Positions 34,166-43,000 are shown, counted from the first letter of the stretch. The stretch: DNA of 64,000 bases from Spirosoma sp. 48-14 (GCF_001898575.1 NZ_MKUD01000058.1:345123-409122); one strand, 5' to 3'. A program made the numbers and translations. The notes: generated by a model not told the origin, from the sequence alone.

Positions 34166-35083
34166 TTATTCCAGCCCAAATGCTGACAAGGATACAAACT
34201 GGCTTACGCGTGCCTGTATTTCCTCCTGCGTCAGATTCATAATGCGCTCGGTACCGAACTTCTCCACACAGAACGATGCCATTGCCGATCCGTAGATGAT
34301 AGCCCGCTTCATGTTATCGAACGAAGCATCGTCGGTTTTAGCAATGTATCCAATAAACCCACCCGCGAAGGTATCACCAGCTCCAGTCGGGTCGAACACC
34401 TCTTCTAGTGGCAATGCAGGGGCAAAGAAAATTTTACCCTCACCAAAGAGTAGGGCTCCGTGCTCACCTTTCTTGATAATGACCGTTTTAGGCCCCATTC
34501 CCTGAATTTTAGCGGCCGCTTTTACCAGCGAATACTCGTGTGTCAACATACGAGCTTCTTCATCGTTCAACACCAGCACGTCAACACGCTTGAGCAGGTT
34601 CAGCAGATCGGCATTGGCAATCTCGATCCAGAGGTTCATGGTATCCAGCACAATCAGCTTGGGGCGGTTGTGCAGTCGATCAATTACCAGTCCCTGAACA
34701 GCTGGCGACGTATTGCCCAGCATTAAATACTGACAGTCCTGATAAGATTCGGGAATAATGGGGTCGAAATCCCCCATAACGTTCAACTGTACTTCCACCG
34801 TATCGCGGGAATTCATGTCGTTGTGATACTTACCCGACCAGAAGAATGTCTTCTCCCCCTTCCGAATTTCTAGCCCTTCGGTGTTAATGCCGTGTTGACG
34901 CAGATCGTCAATCATAGCTTGCGGAAAATCGTCACCAACAACGGCCACCAGATTGTTGGCGTTCACAAAGTAGGAAGCCGAAAGGGTAATGTATGTGGCA
35001 GCACCGCCAATAATCTTATCGGTTTTGCCAAAGGGGGTTTCCAGCGCATCGAATGCCACGGAACCAACGGTCAGTAAGCTCAT
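34166..35083 (-). CDS. PfkB-family carbohydrate kinase
   Basis: A 305-residue ribokinase-like kinase. The catalytic Asp is in the anion-hole motif DPTGAGDTFAGGF near residue 243; GGAATYITLSASYF near the start is the substrate-side glycine motif and NDEEARMLT is the usual N-x2-E-like segment. It phosphorylates a sugar or nucleoside at a hydroxymethyl group; the substrate cannot be fixed. Two hairpins separate it from the convergent ferritin-like gene. The gene upstream (acetyltransferase-like) lies behind a heptad-phased spacer. Confidence 0.88.
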   Translation of the reverse strand: MSLLTVGSVAFDALETPFGKTDKIIGGAATYITLSASYFVNANNLVAVVGDDFPQAMIDDLRQHGINTEGLEIRKGEKTFFWSGKYHNDMNSRDTVEVQLNVMGDFDPIIPESYQDCQYLMLGNTSPAVQGLVIDRLHNRPKLIVLDTMNLWIEIANADLLNLLKRVDVLVLNDEEARMLTHEYSLVKAAAKIQGMGPKTVIIKKGEHGALLFGEGKIFFAPALPLEEVFDPTGAGDTFAGGFIGYIAKTDDASFDNMKRAIIYGSAMASFCVEKFGTERIMNLTQEEIQARVSQFVSLSAFGLE

Positions 35084-35092
35084 TGTTTGTAG

Positions 35093-35169
35093 GTTTTCTG
35101 TTTACGATTTTCTGCTTTCAGTCAAGCTTAACTGTTAACGATATATCAGCTAACTGAAAACGGAAAATT
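35093..35169. repeat. heptad-phased inverted repeat (GAAAACN-type)
   Basis: Left: GTTTTCT (35093), GTTTACG (35100), ATTTTCT (35107), GCTTTCA (35114). Right: GCTAACT (35149), GAAAACG (35156), GAAAATT (35163). The units follow without a break in 7-nt phase. Read on opposite strands, both arms show the same AAA-anchored unit. Lies between two minus-strand genes. Confidence 0.6.
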
Positions 35170-36364
35170 ATTTTTTACGCCCAATTACCGGGCATCGTTT
35201 AAATGGTTTTGTTTCGTCGAATAATTTTCGGTAGGTAATATGGGTTTTGACGATTTTCGATCCGAGCTGGCTCACAAATCGTACCATAATCGGGTTAAAA
35301 TCACCTACCCAGTTCATTTCCAGTTCGGTATACTGAAAGTTGGGATTATGATCGGCTTCGTGCGGCATCCGCAGGGCGATGGCCGCTTCAACGCCTTTTC
35401 CCTGATGTTCTGGCGCTACGCCAAACACAACACCGAACGCTTTGTGGTTCGTTTTCATGACCATGTGCCACAAAAACTTCAGCTTCCCGATCAAATCAAG
35501 TTTTCCATTCACGTGCTTAAAGACCTGGTTGAGTTCGGGCAGGCAAACGAAGAAAGCCACCGGCTCGCCCAGGTAATAGGCAAAATAGATGATTTTTTCG
35601 TCGATAACCGGCTTCAGCTTCTTCATCAACAACTGAGCTTGCTCGGCCGACATCTCTTTAACGCCACTATGCCCCCCCCAGGCCGCGTTGTAAATATGCC
35701 GAAACTGCTCGGCCGCTGCCGGAAGGTCTTTCTTATCAATTGTTCGGAAGGTATAATCTGGATTTTGATAGATCCGCTGCGCCCGGTCTTTCACCGCCTG
35801 CGACATATCGACCAGTTTCGACCAGGTGGTTGGAATCCCAAACGTATACTGTTTGAAATAATCCTGAAAACCGTATTTCTCGAAGAATGGAATATAATAC
35901 GGCTTCGTATAGGGCATGCAATAGTTTGGCTCCCGATCAAATCCATCGACCAGCAAACCCCACCAGCGGTCGCGGTCGCCAAAGTTGATTGGTCCGTCCA
36001 TAGCCTCCATCCCCTTGCTTTGCAACCACACTTTACCAGCGTCGAATAGCATAAAGGCCGCCGACTGGTCATCGATGCATTCGAAAAAGCCGATGCCACC
36101 CGTTGGTTGCTCATTATCCAGATTTGCCAGCTCGAAATCTACGAAGGCCGCTATACGCCCGATGGTTTCGCCTTTATCGGAACGAAGCAAATACCGAATG
36201 CACTCGCCCCGTTCAAACCGCTTGTTTCGGGCTGGGTCAAATACCTCTTCAACATCGGCATCCAGCGGCCGAATCCAGCAGGGATCATTCCGATAAAGCC
36301 GTACGGGAAACTGAATAAACTCTTTCTGGTATTGGGCATTGGCGCCCACCTCAACTACCTGCAT
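35168..36364 (-). CDS. acetyltransferase-like conserved protein
   Basis: A 398-residue protein, with ATG 36364 preferred over upstream starts since MQVVEVG... begins the conserved part. I recognise it only as a conserved Bacteroidota/Cytophagales type related to GNAT-like enzymes: the C-terminal half has FGVAPEHQGKGVEAAIALRM, resembling acetyl-CoA motif A, and the N-terminal half is aromatic-rich (GDRDRWWGLLVDGF, YCMPYTKPYYIPFFEKYGF). Substrate unknown. The reverse frame holds a 269-codon open frame but this is a shadow. Confidence 0.7.
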   Translation of the reverse strand: MQVVEVGANAQYQKEFIQFPVRLYRNDPCWIRPLDADVEEVFDPARNKRFERGECIRYLLRSDKGETIGRIAAFVDFELANLDNEQPTGGIGFFECIDDQSAAFMLFDAGKVWLQSKGMEAMDGPINFGDRDRWWGLLVDGFDREPNYCMPYTKPYYIPFFEKYGFQDYFKQYTFGIPTTWSKLVDMSQAVKDRAQRIYQNPDYTFRTIDKKDLPAAAEQFRHIYNAAWGGHSGVKEMSAEQAQLLMKKLKPVIDEKIIYFAYYLGEPVAFFVCLPELNQVFKHVNGKLDLIGKLKFLWHMVMKTNHKAFGVVFGVAPEHQGKGVEAAIALRMPHEADHNPNFQYTELEMNWVGDFNPIMVRFVSQLGSKIVKTHITYRKLFDETKPFKRCPVIGRKK

Positions 36365-36621
36365 TCCTGACTGTAAGCGGGTCAAATCGCCCATTAAAAA
36401 CGCGAATATAACCAAAAGCTTTGGGTAGCCGAGGAGGGTTGCCGTTTTCCGACGAACAATCCGTAACTTCGCCAGCACAAATCATATGCATTCCTGCCAT
36501 GCAGCGTAAAGGAAACTTCTTTTTATCGGCCCACTGTTGTTGTTGAGCGCATCAGCCGCTCTTAATAAGCCATTTGGCCCAAATTCCTTTATTCTGTATT
36601 CCTGAAACAGTCGATCTAGCA
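36365..36621. other. divergent intergenic region before cysS
   Basis: Holds the promoters for the leftward acetyltransferase-like gene and rightward cysS. ATTTGG-C-CCAAAT (36573-36585) is a short palindrome close to the cysS start. No gene seen. Confidence 0.4.
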
Positions 36622-38115
36622 ATGCAACCGCTTCACCTGTACAATACTCTTTCGCGTAAAAAAGAACTATTTGAGCCAATCAACCCGCCTTATGTGGGCA
36701 TGTACGTCTGCGGCCCAACAGTGTACAACTACGTTCACTTAGGCAACGTGCGCACCTTTCTGACATTCGATACACTCTACCGTTATCTGACGTTCATCGG
36801 CTATAAAGTTCGCTATGTCCGTAACCTGACCGACGTTGGGCATCTGGTTGGCGATGGCGATGAGGGCGAAGACAAGATTGGCCGAATGGCGAAGCTCGAA
36901 AAGGTAGAACCGATGGAAATTGTGCAACGCTTCACCAACGATTTTCATAATGTGATGGCGCAGTTCAATACCATTTCGCCCAGCATTGAGCCAACGGCAA
37001 CGGGGCATATGGTCGAACAGATTGAGGCTGTTCAAACACTACTGGCGAAAGGTCTGGCGTACGAATCGAATGGGTCAGTATATTTCGATATTGATGCGTA
37101 CAATCAGCGCGGAGGCAACTATGGCAAACTTTCGGGCCGTATCCTAGACGATCTGCTCAATGAAACCCGCGAGCTGGACGGGCAATCAGAAAAGCGAAGC
37201 CCACTGGATTTTGCCATCTGGAAAAATGCGGCTCCCGAACACATCATGCGCTGGAACTCACCCTGGGGCGAAGGCTTTCCGGGCTGGCATCTCGAATGCT
37301 CGTGCATGAGCATGAAGTACCTGGGCAAGCAGTTCGACATTCACGGCGGGGGTATGGATCTGAAATTCCCGCACCACGAATGTGAAATTGCTCAGGGCGA
37401 CGGCCTCACGGGTGTGGACCCTGTCCGCTATTGGATGCACTCCAACATGTTGACGGTGAACGGGCAAAAAATGTCGAAGTCGTTAGGAAACTCGTTCCTC
37501 CCCGCCGAACTATTCGCCGGAAGTCATCCCTTGCTTGACCAGCCCTACAGCCCCATGACGGTCCGGTTCTTTATGCTTCAGTCGCATTACCGCAGCACCC
37601 TCGACTTCTCGAACGATGCCCTTAAAGCGGCTCAGAAAGGATACCGTCGGCTGGCTAATGGGTTACGGATCGCGAAAACATTGACCTATCGATCCGCAGG
37701 GGATGATTCTATAACGATCAGTGAAGACAAACAGCAGGATATTCGGCAGGCGGTTAATCAGTTTTACGAAGCCCTGAACGATGACCTTAATACAGCCGTG
37801 GGTATTGCCCAACTATTTACGTTGCTGAAATACATCAATATGCTGTACCTGAATCAACTCCAGCCAGCCGTATTGGGCGAAGAAGTCTTCAACCTGCTAA
37901 AAGAATCGTTTGTCTCGTTTATGCAGGACGTACTCGGCCTGACCGAAGAAGGCTCCTACAATCAGTCCATTCTGGAAGGATTACTGACGCTTTACCGCGA
38001 ATACAAAGAGCAGCGCCAGTACGATAAAGTCGATCAGATTCGCTCGTATTTTAAGGCGCAGGGGTTAGCCATCAAAGACATGAAACACCAGATCGACTGG
38101 GCTTATGAAGAGTAA
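36622..38115 (+). CDS. cysS: cysteinyl-tRNA synthetase
   Basis: A 497-residue class I synthetase that charges tRNA-Cys. CGPTVYNYVHLGN carries the HIGH-like motif and the first zinc Cys; the others are in FPGWHLECSCMS and HHECEIAQ. KMSKSLGNS is the catalytic loop. FDIHGGGMDLKFPHHE is family-typical. ATG 36622 gives the standard N-terminus MQPLHLYNTLSRKKE; 36574 would add 16 residues. It follows a divergent spacer, with the peptidase gene downstream after a repetitive stretch. Confidence 0.97.
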   Translation: MQPLHLYNTLSRKKELFEPINPPYVGMYVCGPTVYNYVHLGNVRTFLTFDTLYRYLTFIGYKVRYVRNLTDVGHLVGDGDEGEDKIGRMAKLEKVEPMEIVQRFTNDFHNVMAQFNTISPSIEPTATGHMVEQIEAVQTLLAKGLAYESNGSVYFDIDAYNQRGGNYGKLSGRILDDLLNETRELDGQSEKRSPLDFAIWKNAAPEHIMRWNSPWGEGFPGWHLECSCMSMKYLGKQFDIHGGGMDLKFPHHECEIAQGDGLTGVDPVRYWMHSNMLTVNGQKMSKSLGNSFLPAELFAGSHPLLDQPYSPMTVRFFMLQSHYRSTLDFSNDALKAAQKGYRRLANGLRIAKTLTYRSAGDDSITISEDKQQDIRQAVNQFYEALNDDLNTAVGIAQLFTLLKYINMLYLNQLQPAVLGEEVFNLLKESFVSFMQDVLGLTEEGSYNQSILEGLLTLYREYKEQRQYDKVDQIRSYFKAQGLAIKDMKHQIDWAYEE

Positions 38116-38178
38116 AGGTCATTTTGCGCTATTCATAGTCATTTGGTAAGTGGTCGCTCACCAACGACCTGACAACTT

Positions 38179-38222
38179 ATGACAATCAATGACTCCAATG
38201 ACCACTAATGACAATACAATGA
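38179..38222 (+). repeat. ATGAC repeat with about 10-nt period at a start codon
   Basis: ATGAC/ATG words begin at 38179, 38189, 38198, 38208 and 38219. The last is the likely M28 peptidase start codon; 38189 and 38198 are in-frame ATGs too. Similar in wording and period to 28310-28343. Confidence 0.55.
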
Positions 38223-39244
38223 CCAAATCCATCCTTGTTTATTCGGTAGCCCTTGTGCTGGTAGCAACAAGCGCCTGTAAAACCAAACAGTCGCAGAGCG
38301 ATTCGACACAGACGACGGAACAAAAAACCGTATCGGCTCCCGCTTTCAACGCCGACTCGGCTTATACGTATATTGAGAAACAGGTGGCCTTTGGCCCCCG
38401 TGTTCCTAACACACCCGCTCATACCCAAACCGGCAATTATCTGGTCACGAAGTTGAAGCAGTTTGGCTGTGAGGTTACCCAGCAATCGTTTGTAGCCACT
38501 ACCTGGGATGGAAAAAAGCTGAATGCGCTTAATATTATCGGAAGTATCAACCCCAAAGCAACCAAGCGGATTATACTGGCTTCGCACTGGGATTCGCGTC
38601 CACATGCCGATAATGATCCCGATAAAGCAGATCAGAACAAGCCCGTTACGGCCGCAAATGACGGGGCCAGTGGCGTTGGGGTTTTGCTTGAACTGGCTCG
38701 TACCATTCAGCAAAGTAATCAGAAACCGACTGTGGGCATCGACATTATTTTCTTTGATGCCGAAGATTGGGGAAATGGGGAAAAAGCCACCAATGATTTT
38801 GAACAGGCAAGTGGTAACCAATTCGATTACATCGGTTTCTGCCTAGGCTCCCGCTATTGGGCGAAAAACCTGCACAAACCTGGTTATTCAGCTTACTACG
38901 GTATTCTTCTGGACATGGTCGGTGCTAAAGGTGCTACATTCGCTAAAGAAGGCCTATCGATGCAATTTGCCCCAACTGTCGTGAACAATGTCTGGCAAAC
39001 GGCCAGTAACGCCGGATATAGCCAGTATTTTGTCGATACACCTGGTGGGCAAATTACCGACGATCATGTGGCACCAAACACAATTGCCAAAATTCCTATG
39101 ATCGACATTATTCACACGAACATCGGTACGGGTGGTTTTTTTCCAAGCTGGCATACCGCCGAAGACGACATGAGTAACATTGACAAAGGCACGCTAAAGG
39201 CCGTTGGGCAAACCCTTCTGCAAGTACTTTACAACGAAGAATAA
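38219..39244 (+). CDS. M28-family lipoprotein peptidase (glutaminyl cyclase-like)
   Basis: A 341-residue predicted lipoprotein: signal ends VLVATSAC (Cys about 19). The metal-dependent M28 domain shows ASHWDSRPHAD, ANDGASGVGVLLE, FDAEDWG and SWHTAEDDMSNID, which carry the zinc His/Asp/Glu residues. Loop pattern fits bacterial glutaminyl-peptide cyclotransferases as well as aminopeptidases; which reaction cannot be told. ATG 38219 chosen since it gives a clean signal; 38189 and 38198 are alternatives inside the ATGAC repeat. The next gene starts 4 bp away. Confidence 0.88.
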   Translation: MTKSILVYSVALVLVATSACKTKQSQSDSTQTTEQKTVSAPAFNADSAYTYIEKQVAFGPRVPNTPAHTQTGNYLVTKLKQFGCEVTQQSFVATTWDGKKLNALNIIGSINPKATKRIILASHWDSRPHADNDPDKADQNKPVTAANDGASGVGVLLELARTIQQSNQKPTVGIDIIFFDAEDWGNGEKATNDFEQASGNQFDYIGFCLGSRYWAKNLHKPGYSAYYGILLDMVGAKGATFAKEGLSMQFAPTVVNNVWQTASNAGYSQYFVDTPGGQITDDHVAPNTIAKIPMIDIIHTNIGTGGFFPSWHTAEDDMSNIDKGTLKAVGQTLLQVLYNEE

Positions 39245-39247
39245 GAA

Positions 39248-39688
39248 ATGAGCGAACGAGTGAAGACCGGGCTGGTATACCAGCAAAAGAGCAGCTATTG
39301 GAGTCTGAGCCTACTCTGCTTGTTTAGTCTTTTCTTAGCTGGACTGCTGGGCTGTAGTTCGGCACCGGATCAATTTGGCAAACTGGACATAAAAAAATGG
39401 CGGGGAGATCGGGGGGGATGCAATGGCGTTCGGGATAAGCTGCTTCCCGATTTTAAAGCCGAAATTCAGCATCTGAAGGGCAAGTCGGCGAACGAGATCG
39501 GGGAACTGCTTGGACGACCAGATATAAATCAGATTGCCGACCGAAATCAGAAATTCTACATCTATTTCCTTGAAAAAGGCCCCCAGTGTGACCAAGCGGG
39601 AGCTAAATCGAATAGCCGTTCGGTAGCCATACGAATGAGTGCCATCGGCCTGGCAACGGAAGTTACCTTTCAGAACGGTATCCCGTAA
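39248..39688 (+). CDS. small lipoprotein of unknown function
   Basis: A 146-residue lipoprotein with lipobox LLGC (about 36) after a hydrophobic helix. The mature part (about 85-110) has LGRPDINQIADRNQKFYIYFLEKG, whose size and pattern resemble the BamE/SmpA-like fold; this is only a resemblance. It follows the peptidase by 4 bp and is probably cotranscribed. The convergent nadD ends 18 bp away with no hairpin. Confidence 0.65.
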   Translation: MSERVKTGLVYQQKSSYWSLSLLCLFSLFLAGLLGCSSAPDQFGKLDIKKWRGDRGGCNGVRDKLLPDFKAEIQHLKGKSANEIGELLGRPDINQIADRNQKFYIYFLEKGPQCDQAGAKSNSRSVAIRMSAIGLATEVTFQNGIP

Positions 39689-39706
39689 CGTGTCTATAAA
39701 GCCGCG

Positions 39707-40279
39707 TTACTGGTAAAACTTCTTTCGCTCAATCATCTCCTCTACAACATCCGGCACCATATAGCGAATCGAGCGGTTGGCCCGTACACAGTCCCGAATA
39801 AATGTAGCCGAAATGTCCAGTAAGGGGGCATCAATTACCCGCACGTTTGTATGGGTCTTAAACGGGCTTTCCACAGCGCGCGGACGCTGGTAAACATACA
39901 ACCCGTAATATTCCAGAATCTTGTCGTAATTCTTCCAGTTGGCGAATTGCTCCAGATTATCTTCACCCATTATCAGCCGGAAGGTATGTTGCGGATATTT
40001 TTCGCTAAGCCGAACCAACGTATCAATGGTATAGCTGGGCCGGGGCATCGAAAATTCAATATCCGTAGCTTTCAAGCGACTATTGTCAGCAATGGCCCGT
40101 TCTACCATATCGAACCGGTCAAATTCGTGCAATAAGCTTTTTGTTTTTTTAAACGGATTCTGGGGCGATACCACAAACCAGACCTGATCCAGATCGGTAG
40201 TCGTAGCCATTGTATTGGCAATAATCAGGTGGCCAATATGAATTGGATTGAACGAGCCAAAGAATAAGCCAATTTTCAT
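39707..40279 (-). CDS. nadD: nicotinate-nucleotide adenylyltransferase
   Basis: A 190-residue NadD: adenylates nicotinate mononucleotide in NAD synthesis. Motifs: GLFFGSFNPIHIGHLIIAN (with HIGH) and, near the C-terminus, ISATFIRDCVR (usual ISSTxIR). It is downstream of gmk but a large heptad hairpin lies between the two minus-strand genes, so cotranscription may be limited. Confidence 0.93.
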   Translation of the reverse strand: MKIGLFFGSFNPIHIGHLIIANTMATTTDLDQVWFVVSPQNPFKKTKSLLHEFDRFDMVERAIADNSRLKATDIEFSMPRPSYTIDTLVRLSEKYPQHTFRLIMGEDNLEQFANWKNYDKILEYYGLYVYQRPRAVESPFKTHTNVRVIDAPLLDISATFIRDCVRANRSIRYMVPDVVEEMIERKKFYQ

Positions 40280-40287
40280 TAATTCTC

Positions 40288-40382
40288 AGGAGCGAGGAGC
40301 GAGGAGTTAGGAGCGAGAATGGCTGACGCAGGGCTTTTATTGTTTTCGCGTCAGTCATTCTCGCTCCTAACTCCTCGCTCCT
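40288..40382. repeat. heptad-phased inverted repeat (AGGAGNN-type)
   Basis: Left arm units: AGGAGCG (40288), AGGAGCG (40295), AGGAGTT (40302), AGGAGCG (40309), AGAATGG (40316), CTGACGC (40323). The reverse complement of 40348-40382 matches 40295-40329 over 35 bp with one transition. The left side has one extra unit. Lies between nadD and gmk, both leftward. Confidence 0.75.
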
Positions 40383-40390
40383 AATACTAA

Positions 40391-40990
40391 TTAAATCACT
40401 GTTCCTTTAGCAGGAACCTGGTTTTTCTGTACAAAATCATCAACGAGTTTCTGAGCTTTCTGAAGAGATGTTTCCAGCTCATCGTTCATCAGAACCACAT
40501 CGAACCGATCCTGAAAACTCATTTCGAAATGCACTTTAAAAAGACGACGGGATAAGCTTTCTTCAGTTTCAGAACCTCGGCCAATCAGCCGCTGACGCAG
40601 CGTAGCTTCATCAGGGACTTTCACAAACACGGCCAGTGCTTTATCGCCATAGTAGTTTTTCAGTTTCAATCCCCCCTGAACGTCAACATCAAACAGTACA
40701 TGTTTGCCGCTAGCCCAAACCCGTTCAATTTCTGCTTTTAGTGTACCGTAGAAAGCACCGGTATACACTTCTTCCCACTCAACGAATTCATCGTTATCGA
40801 TTCGCTGCTTAAATTCTTCTGGTGTCAGGAAATAATAATCTTTACCATTTTCCTCACTCCGCCCCCGCCGGTCGCGTGTGCATGCCGAAATGGAAAAGCC
40901 GAGATTGGTATTCCCGGCCAGCAAATGCTTAACGATAGTCGTTTTTCCGGAGCCCGATGGCGCCGAAAAAATAATCAGTTTACCTTCCAA
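40391..40990 (-). CDS. gmk: guanylate kinase
   Basis: A 199-residue Gmk converting GMP to GDP. Seen are the P-loop FSAPSGSGKTT, SISACTRDRRGRSEENGKDYYF, and EWEEVYTGAFYGT. The start is TTG at 40990: an in-frame stop lies only five codons upstream, with no ATG between, and the family N-terminus begins here. A rare start codon may lower expression. An inverted repeat (41019-41066) separates it from the anti-sigma gene. Confidence 0.93.
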   Translation of the reverse strand: MEGKLIIFSAPSGSGKTTIVKHLLAGNTNLGFSISACTRDRRGRSEENGKDYYFLTPEEFKQRIDNDEFVEWEEVYTGAFYGTLKAEIERVWASGKHVLFDVDVQGGLKLKNYYGDKALAVFVKVPDEATLRQRLIGRGSETEESLSRRLFKVHFEMSFQDRFDVVLMNDELETSLQKAQKLVDDFVQKNQVPAKGTVI

Positions 40991-41018
40991 GTGCTGATTG
41001 GTTTACGGTATAAAATTA

Positions 41019-41066
41019 ATTAGGGTAATTAAGGCTGCCTGTAAGCGTTGCCCTAATTACCCTAAT
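41019..41066. repeat. 17-bp inverted repeat between gmk and anti-sigma gene
   Basis: ATTAGGGTAATTAAGGC (41019-41035) pairs with 41050-41066, one transition. Both flanking genes are leftward; likely a terminator for the anti-sigma transcript, without a strong T-run. Confidence 0.6.
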
Positions 41067-41080
41067 CGGTACGGTCACTA

Positions 41081-41365
41081 CTAACTAAAACTTAGAATCC
41101 GGGATTTGATCGTTGCAACCAATTGCTCGGGGCAACATCTTTTTTCTATACGCTTAGTCAACAGCTCTTTCACTTCCTTTTCGAGTTGATACATCTGAAT
41201 ACAGGGCTTGCACGACTCGAGATTCGCTTTTGCTCTGGCAAGCTGTTGTTCGGTGGCTTCTCCATCCAAAATCAACTGAATTAACTTCAGGCAGTCAGCC
41301 CGGTGACTGCAATGTTCTTTCATCTCTGGCTTTGTGCCTGACGAGGATGGTAACGGCGTTTGCAT
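41081..41365 (-). CDS. putative zinc-type anti-sigma factor
   Basis: A 94-residue RsrA/ChrR-like ZAS-type protein. It has CSHRADCLK, a helix LIQLILDGEAT, and ANLESCKPC, then a CC pair. The hallmark HxxxCxxC would be a His four residues before the first Cys; here it is Asn. It follows the ECF sigma gene on the same strand (82 bp), as sigma/anti-sigma pairs do. It would hold the sigma factor inactive, possibly in a redox-dependent way. A start at M15 is possible. Confidence 0.7.
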   Translation of the reverse strand: MQTPLPSSSGTKPEMKEHCSHRADCLKLIQLILDGEATEQQLARAKANLESCKPCIQMYQLEKEVKELLTKRIEKRCCPEQLVATIKSRILSFS

Positions 41366-41446
41366 TGGAAAAATTTTATTAATTCCAAGAATAATAATAA
41401 CTAGGAGTTATCAGCAGAACCAAAATTGGCTTAGAAAAAGTTCGGT

Positions 41447-42154
41447 TTATTCGTCATTTTCTTCCTTATATCCCATTGAAGAAGCATAATCACGTAATTT
41501 TTCCTTCAATAGATTACGAGCACGGTGCAAACGAGACCGAACAGTGCCAATTGGAATATCCAGAATCTTAGCCATTTCTTCATATGTGAATCCTTCGATA
41601 TCACAAAGAATAATGACCGTTCGGAAATCAACCGGCAACGAGTTCAGGGCGGTTGCAACTTCATCACCAATTAAGTCAGAAACGGACTCGGCCCGCAGGT
41701 CAACCGTGTGTTCAGATTCGGCATCTTCAGAGTTATAAGTCGTCTCAACGTCCTGATAATCTACCTTAGCCGGCTCCTTACTTTTTTTCCGATAATCGTT
41801 GATGAAACTGTTCTTCAGAATCCGAAACAGCCATGCTTTAGCGTTAGTTCCTTGCTCAAACGAGGAAATAAACCGAAACGCTTTCAGATAAGTATCTTGC
41901 ACCAGATCATTCGCATCGTCCTCATCCATTGTCAGACGGAACGCGAAGTTGTACATGGAGTCGATATGGGGCATAAACTCCTTATTAAAAATCTGGTACT
42001 TCTGCTCCTCAGAATAACCACGAGAAGGCGCGTTAGCCAGTGGCTGTTCGGCAGAATCGCTGTCGGGTAAAAATTGATCCGGTCCGGTCGGTCCGCCGAT
42101 GCGGTTCCGGTCGCTGGTTGGCGTATCTGACATAACTTCGGGAATAGTCGCCAT
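41447..42154 (-). CDS. ECF-type sigma-70 factor
   Basis: A 235-residue RpoE/SigH-like sigma factor. Region 2 includes FAFRLTMDEDDANDLVQDTYLKAF and KAWLFRILKNSFINDYRKKSKE; region 4 includes DIPIGTVRSRLHRARNLLKEKL. The N-terminal 50 residues are extra and low complexity (GGPTGPDQF...). ATG 42154 chosen; 42133 is also possible. Neighbouring anti-sigma suggests stress control. The spacer from here to 42400 holds a 22-bp hairpin and no gene. Confidence 0.9.
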   Translation of the reverse strand: MATIPEVMSDTPTSDRNRIGGPTGPDQFLPDSDSAEQPLANAPSRGYSEEQKYQIFNKEFMPHIDSMYNFAFRLTMDEDDANDLVQDTYLKAFRFISSFEQGTNAKAWLFRILKNSFINDYRKKSKEPAKVDYQDVETTYNSEDAESEHTVDLRAESVSDLIGDEVATALNSLPVDFRTVIILCDIEGFTYEEMAKILDIPIGTVRSRLHRARNLLKEKLRDYASSMGYKEENDE

Positions 42155-42331
42155 AAAAGTAAGAGTTAATTGCCGTTTACAATCGGCAACACTCAACGAA
42201 TTCGATAATTACCCGATCCAAATCGCTGAGCTTTTTAAAAATGACTGCAAAAATTAATCCTTTGTTCAAAAACAGGTGATAAAAATCAGGATTTATGACG
42301 ATTTGGCAGGAACGATTCGGAACCTGACAAT

Positions 42332-42383
42332 GTTAAAGCCGATCTATTGATACATTCACACGTATCGATGGATCGGCTTTAAC
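42332..42383. terminator. 22-bp inverted repeat
   Basis: GTTAAAGCCGATC... (42332-42353) pairs with 42362-42383 with two transitions and an 8-nt loop, 18 bp beyond the end of the 42401 gene. Confidence 0.6.
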
Positions 42384-42400
42384 GTGATTTGCTTTACAAA

Positions 42401-42898
42401 TTAAGCCGTCGTAGGCTTAAAATAGCGCTTAAGCCAGGAATTGGCGGCTGTAATCTGCCAATCTGCCAAAAACTCTGCCTTTGTCTTCACCAATGTATTA
42501 AAGACAATTGTGTCAGGTGTCAGCAAGCCATCGGCAATGGCTAGTTTAATCAGTGGCAAAGCAACTGTCTGCACCGAGCCCTCGGTCGACAGAACGGCGG
42601 CTGATCGGTCAAAAAAATCAACACCAACCTGACGCCCAATTTCCTGTATGGTTCTTACTGAGGAGTCGATAGAACAGCCACTAGGCAATGCATATCCTTC
42701 ATCAACCGCCACAACAATAAACCGATTTTCGATCACCTTTGCTGATGACAACAATGGCTCGCCATGAGCCGCCCACTGGTTTAGGGCCGTTTGCAACGTT
42801 GCGTCAATCGTTTTCACTTCTTCGCTCGTTAGCGAACGATTGGCCTGATATACCCATACACGGGCATGATCAGGTAGCTTATCGAAATCGATATACAT
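42401..42898 (-). CDS. conserved hypothetical protein
   Basis: A 165-residue soluble protein. Its type is conserved in Bacteroidota and sometimes labelled as an ABC transporter ATPase, but I see no Walker A or B motif, so that label looks wrong. FDKLPDHARVWVYQANRSLTSEE at the start and IENRFIVVAVDEGYALPSGCSIDSSVR are the conserved-looking segments. Function unknown. Lies next to the Fe-S proteins on the same strand but behind a heptad hairpin. Confidence 0.75.
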   Translation of the reverse strand: MYIDFDKLPDHARVWVYQANRSLTSEEVKTIDATLQTALNQWAAHGEPLLSSAKVIENRFIVVAVDEGYALPSGCSIDSSVRTIQEIGRQVGVDFFDRSAAVLSTEGSVQTVALPLIKLAIADGLLTPDTIVFNTLVKTKAEFLADWQITAANSWLKRYFKPTTA

Positions 42899-42910
42899 AA
42901 CAAAACAGAT

Positions 42911-42996
42911 AATGTATAATGAACAATGGAAAATGAATCATGATTAGCGATACATCTGATGCTCCGTTATCCATTATTCATTTTCCATTGTTCATT
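42911..42996. repeat. heptad-phased inverted repeat (AATGNNN-type)
   Basis: AATG at 42911, 42918, 42925 and 42932; CATT (its complement) at 42972, 42979, 42986 and 42993. All steps are exactly 7. 42918-42938 and 42976-42996 are perfect 21-bp complements. It lies between two leftward genes. Confidence 0.75.
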
Positions 42997-43000
42997 GATT

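Noticed and set aside
35240..36049. 269-codon open frame antisense to the acetyltransferase-like gene
   Set aside because: Shadow of a GC-biased minus-strand gene; no start signal and low-quality composition.
38186..38821. 211-codon antisense open frame in the M28 peptidase
   Set aside because: Overlaps conserved metal-binding motifs on the other strand.
40288..40382. CRISPR array
   Set aside because: Units are 7 nt without unique spacers, and no cas gene is present.
42401..42898. ABC transporter ATPase
   Set aside because: No Walker or signature motif is present despite that label being common for the family.
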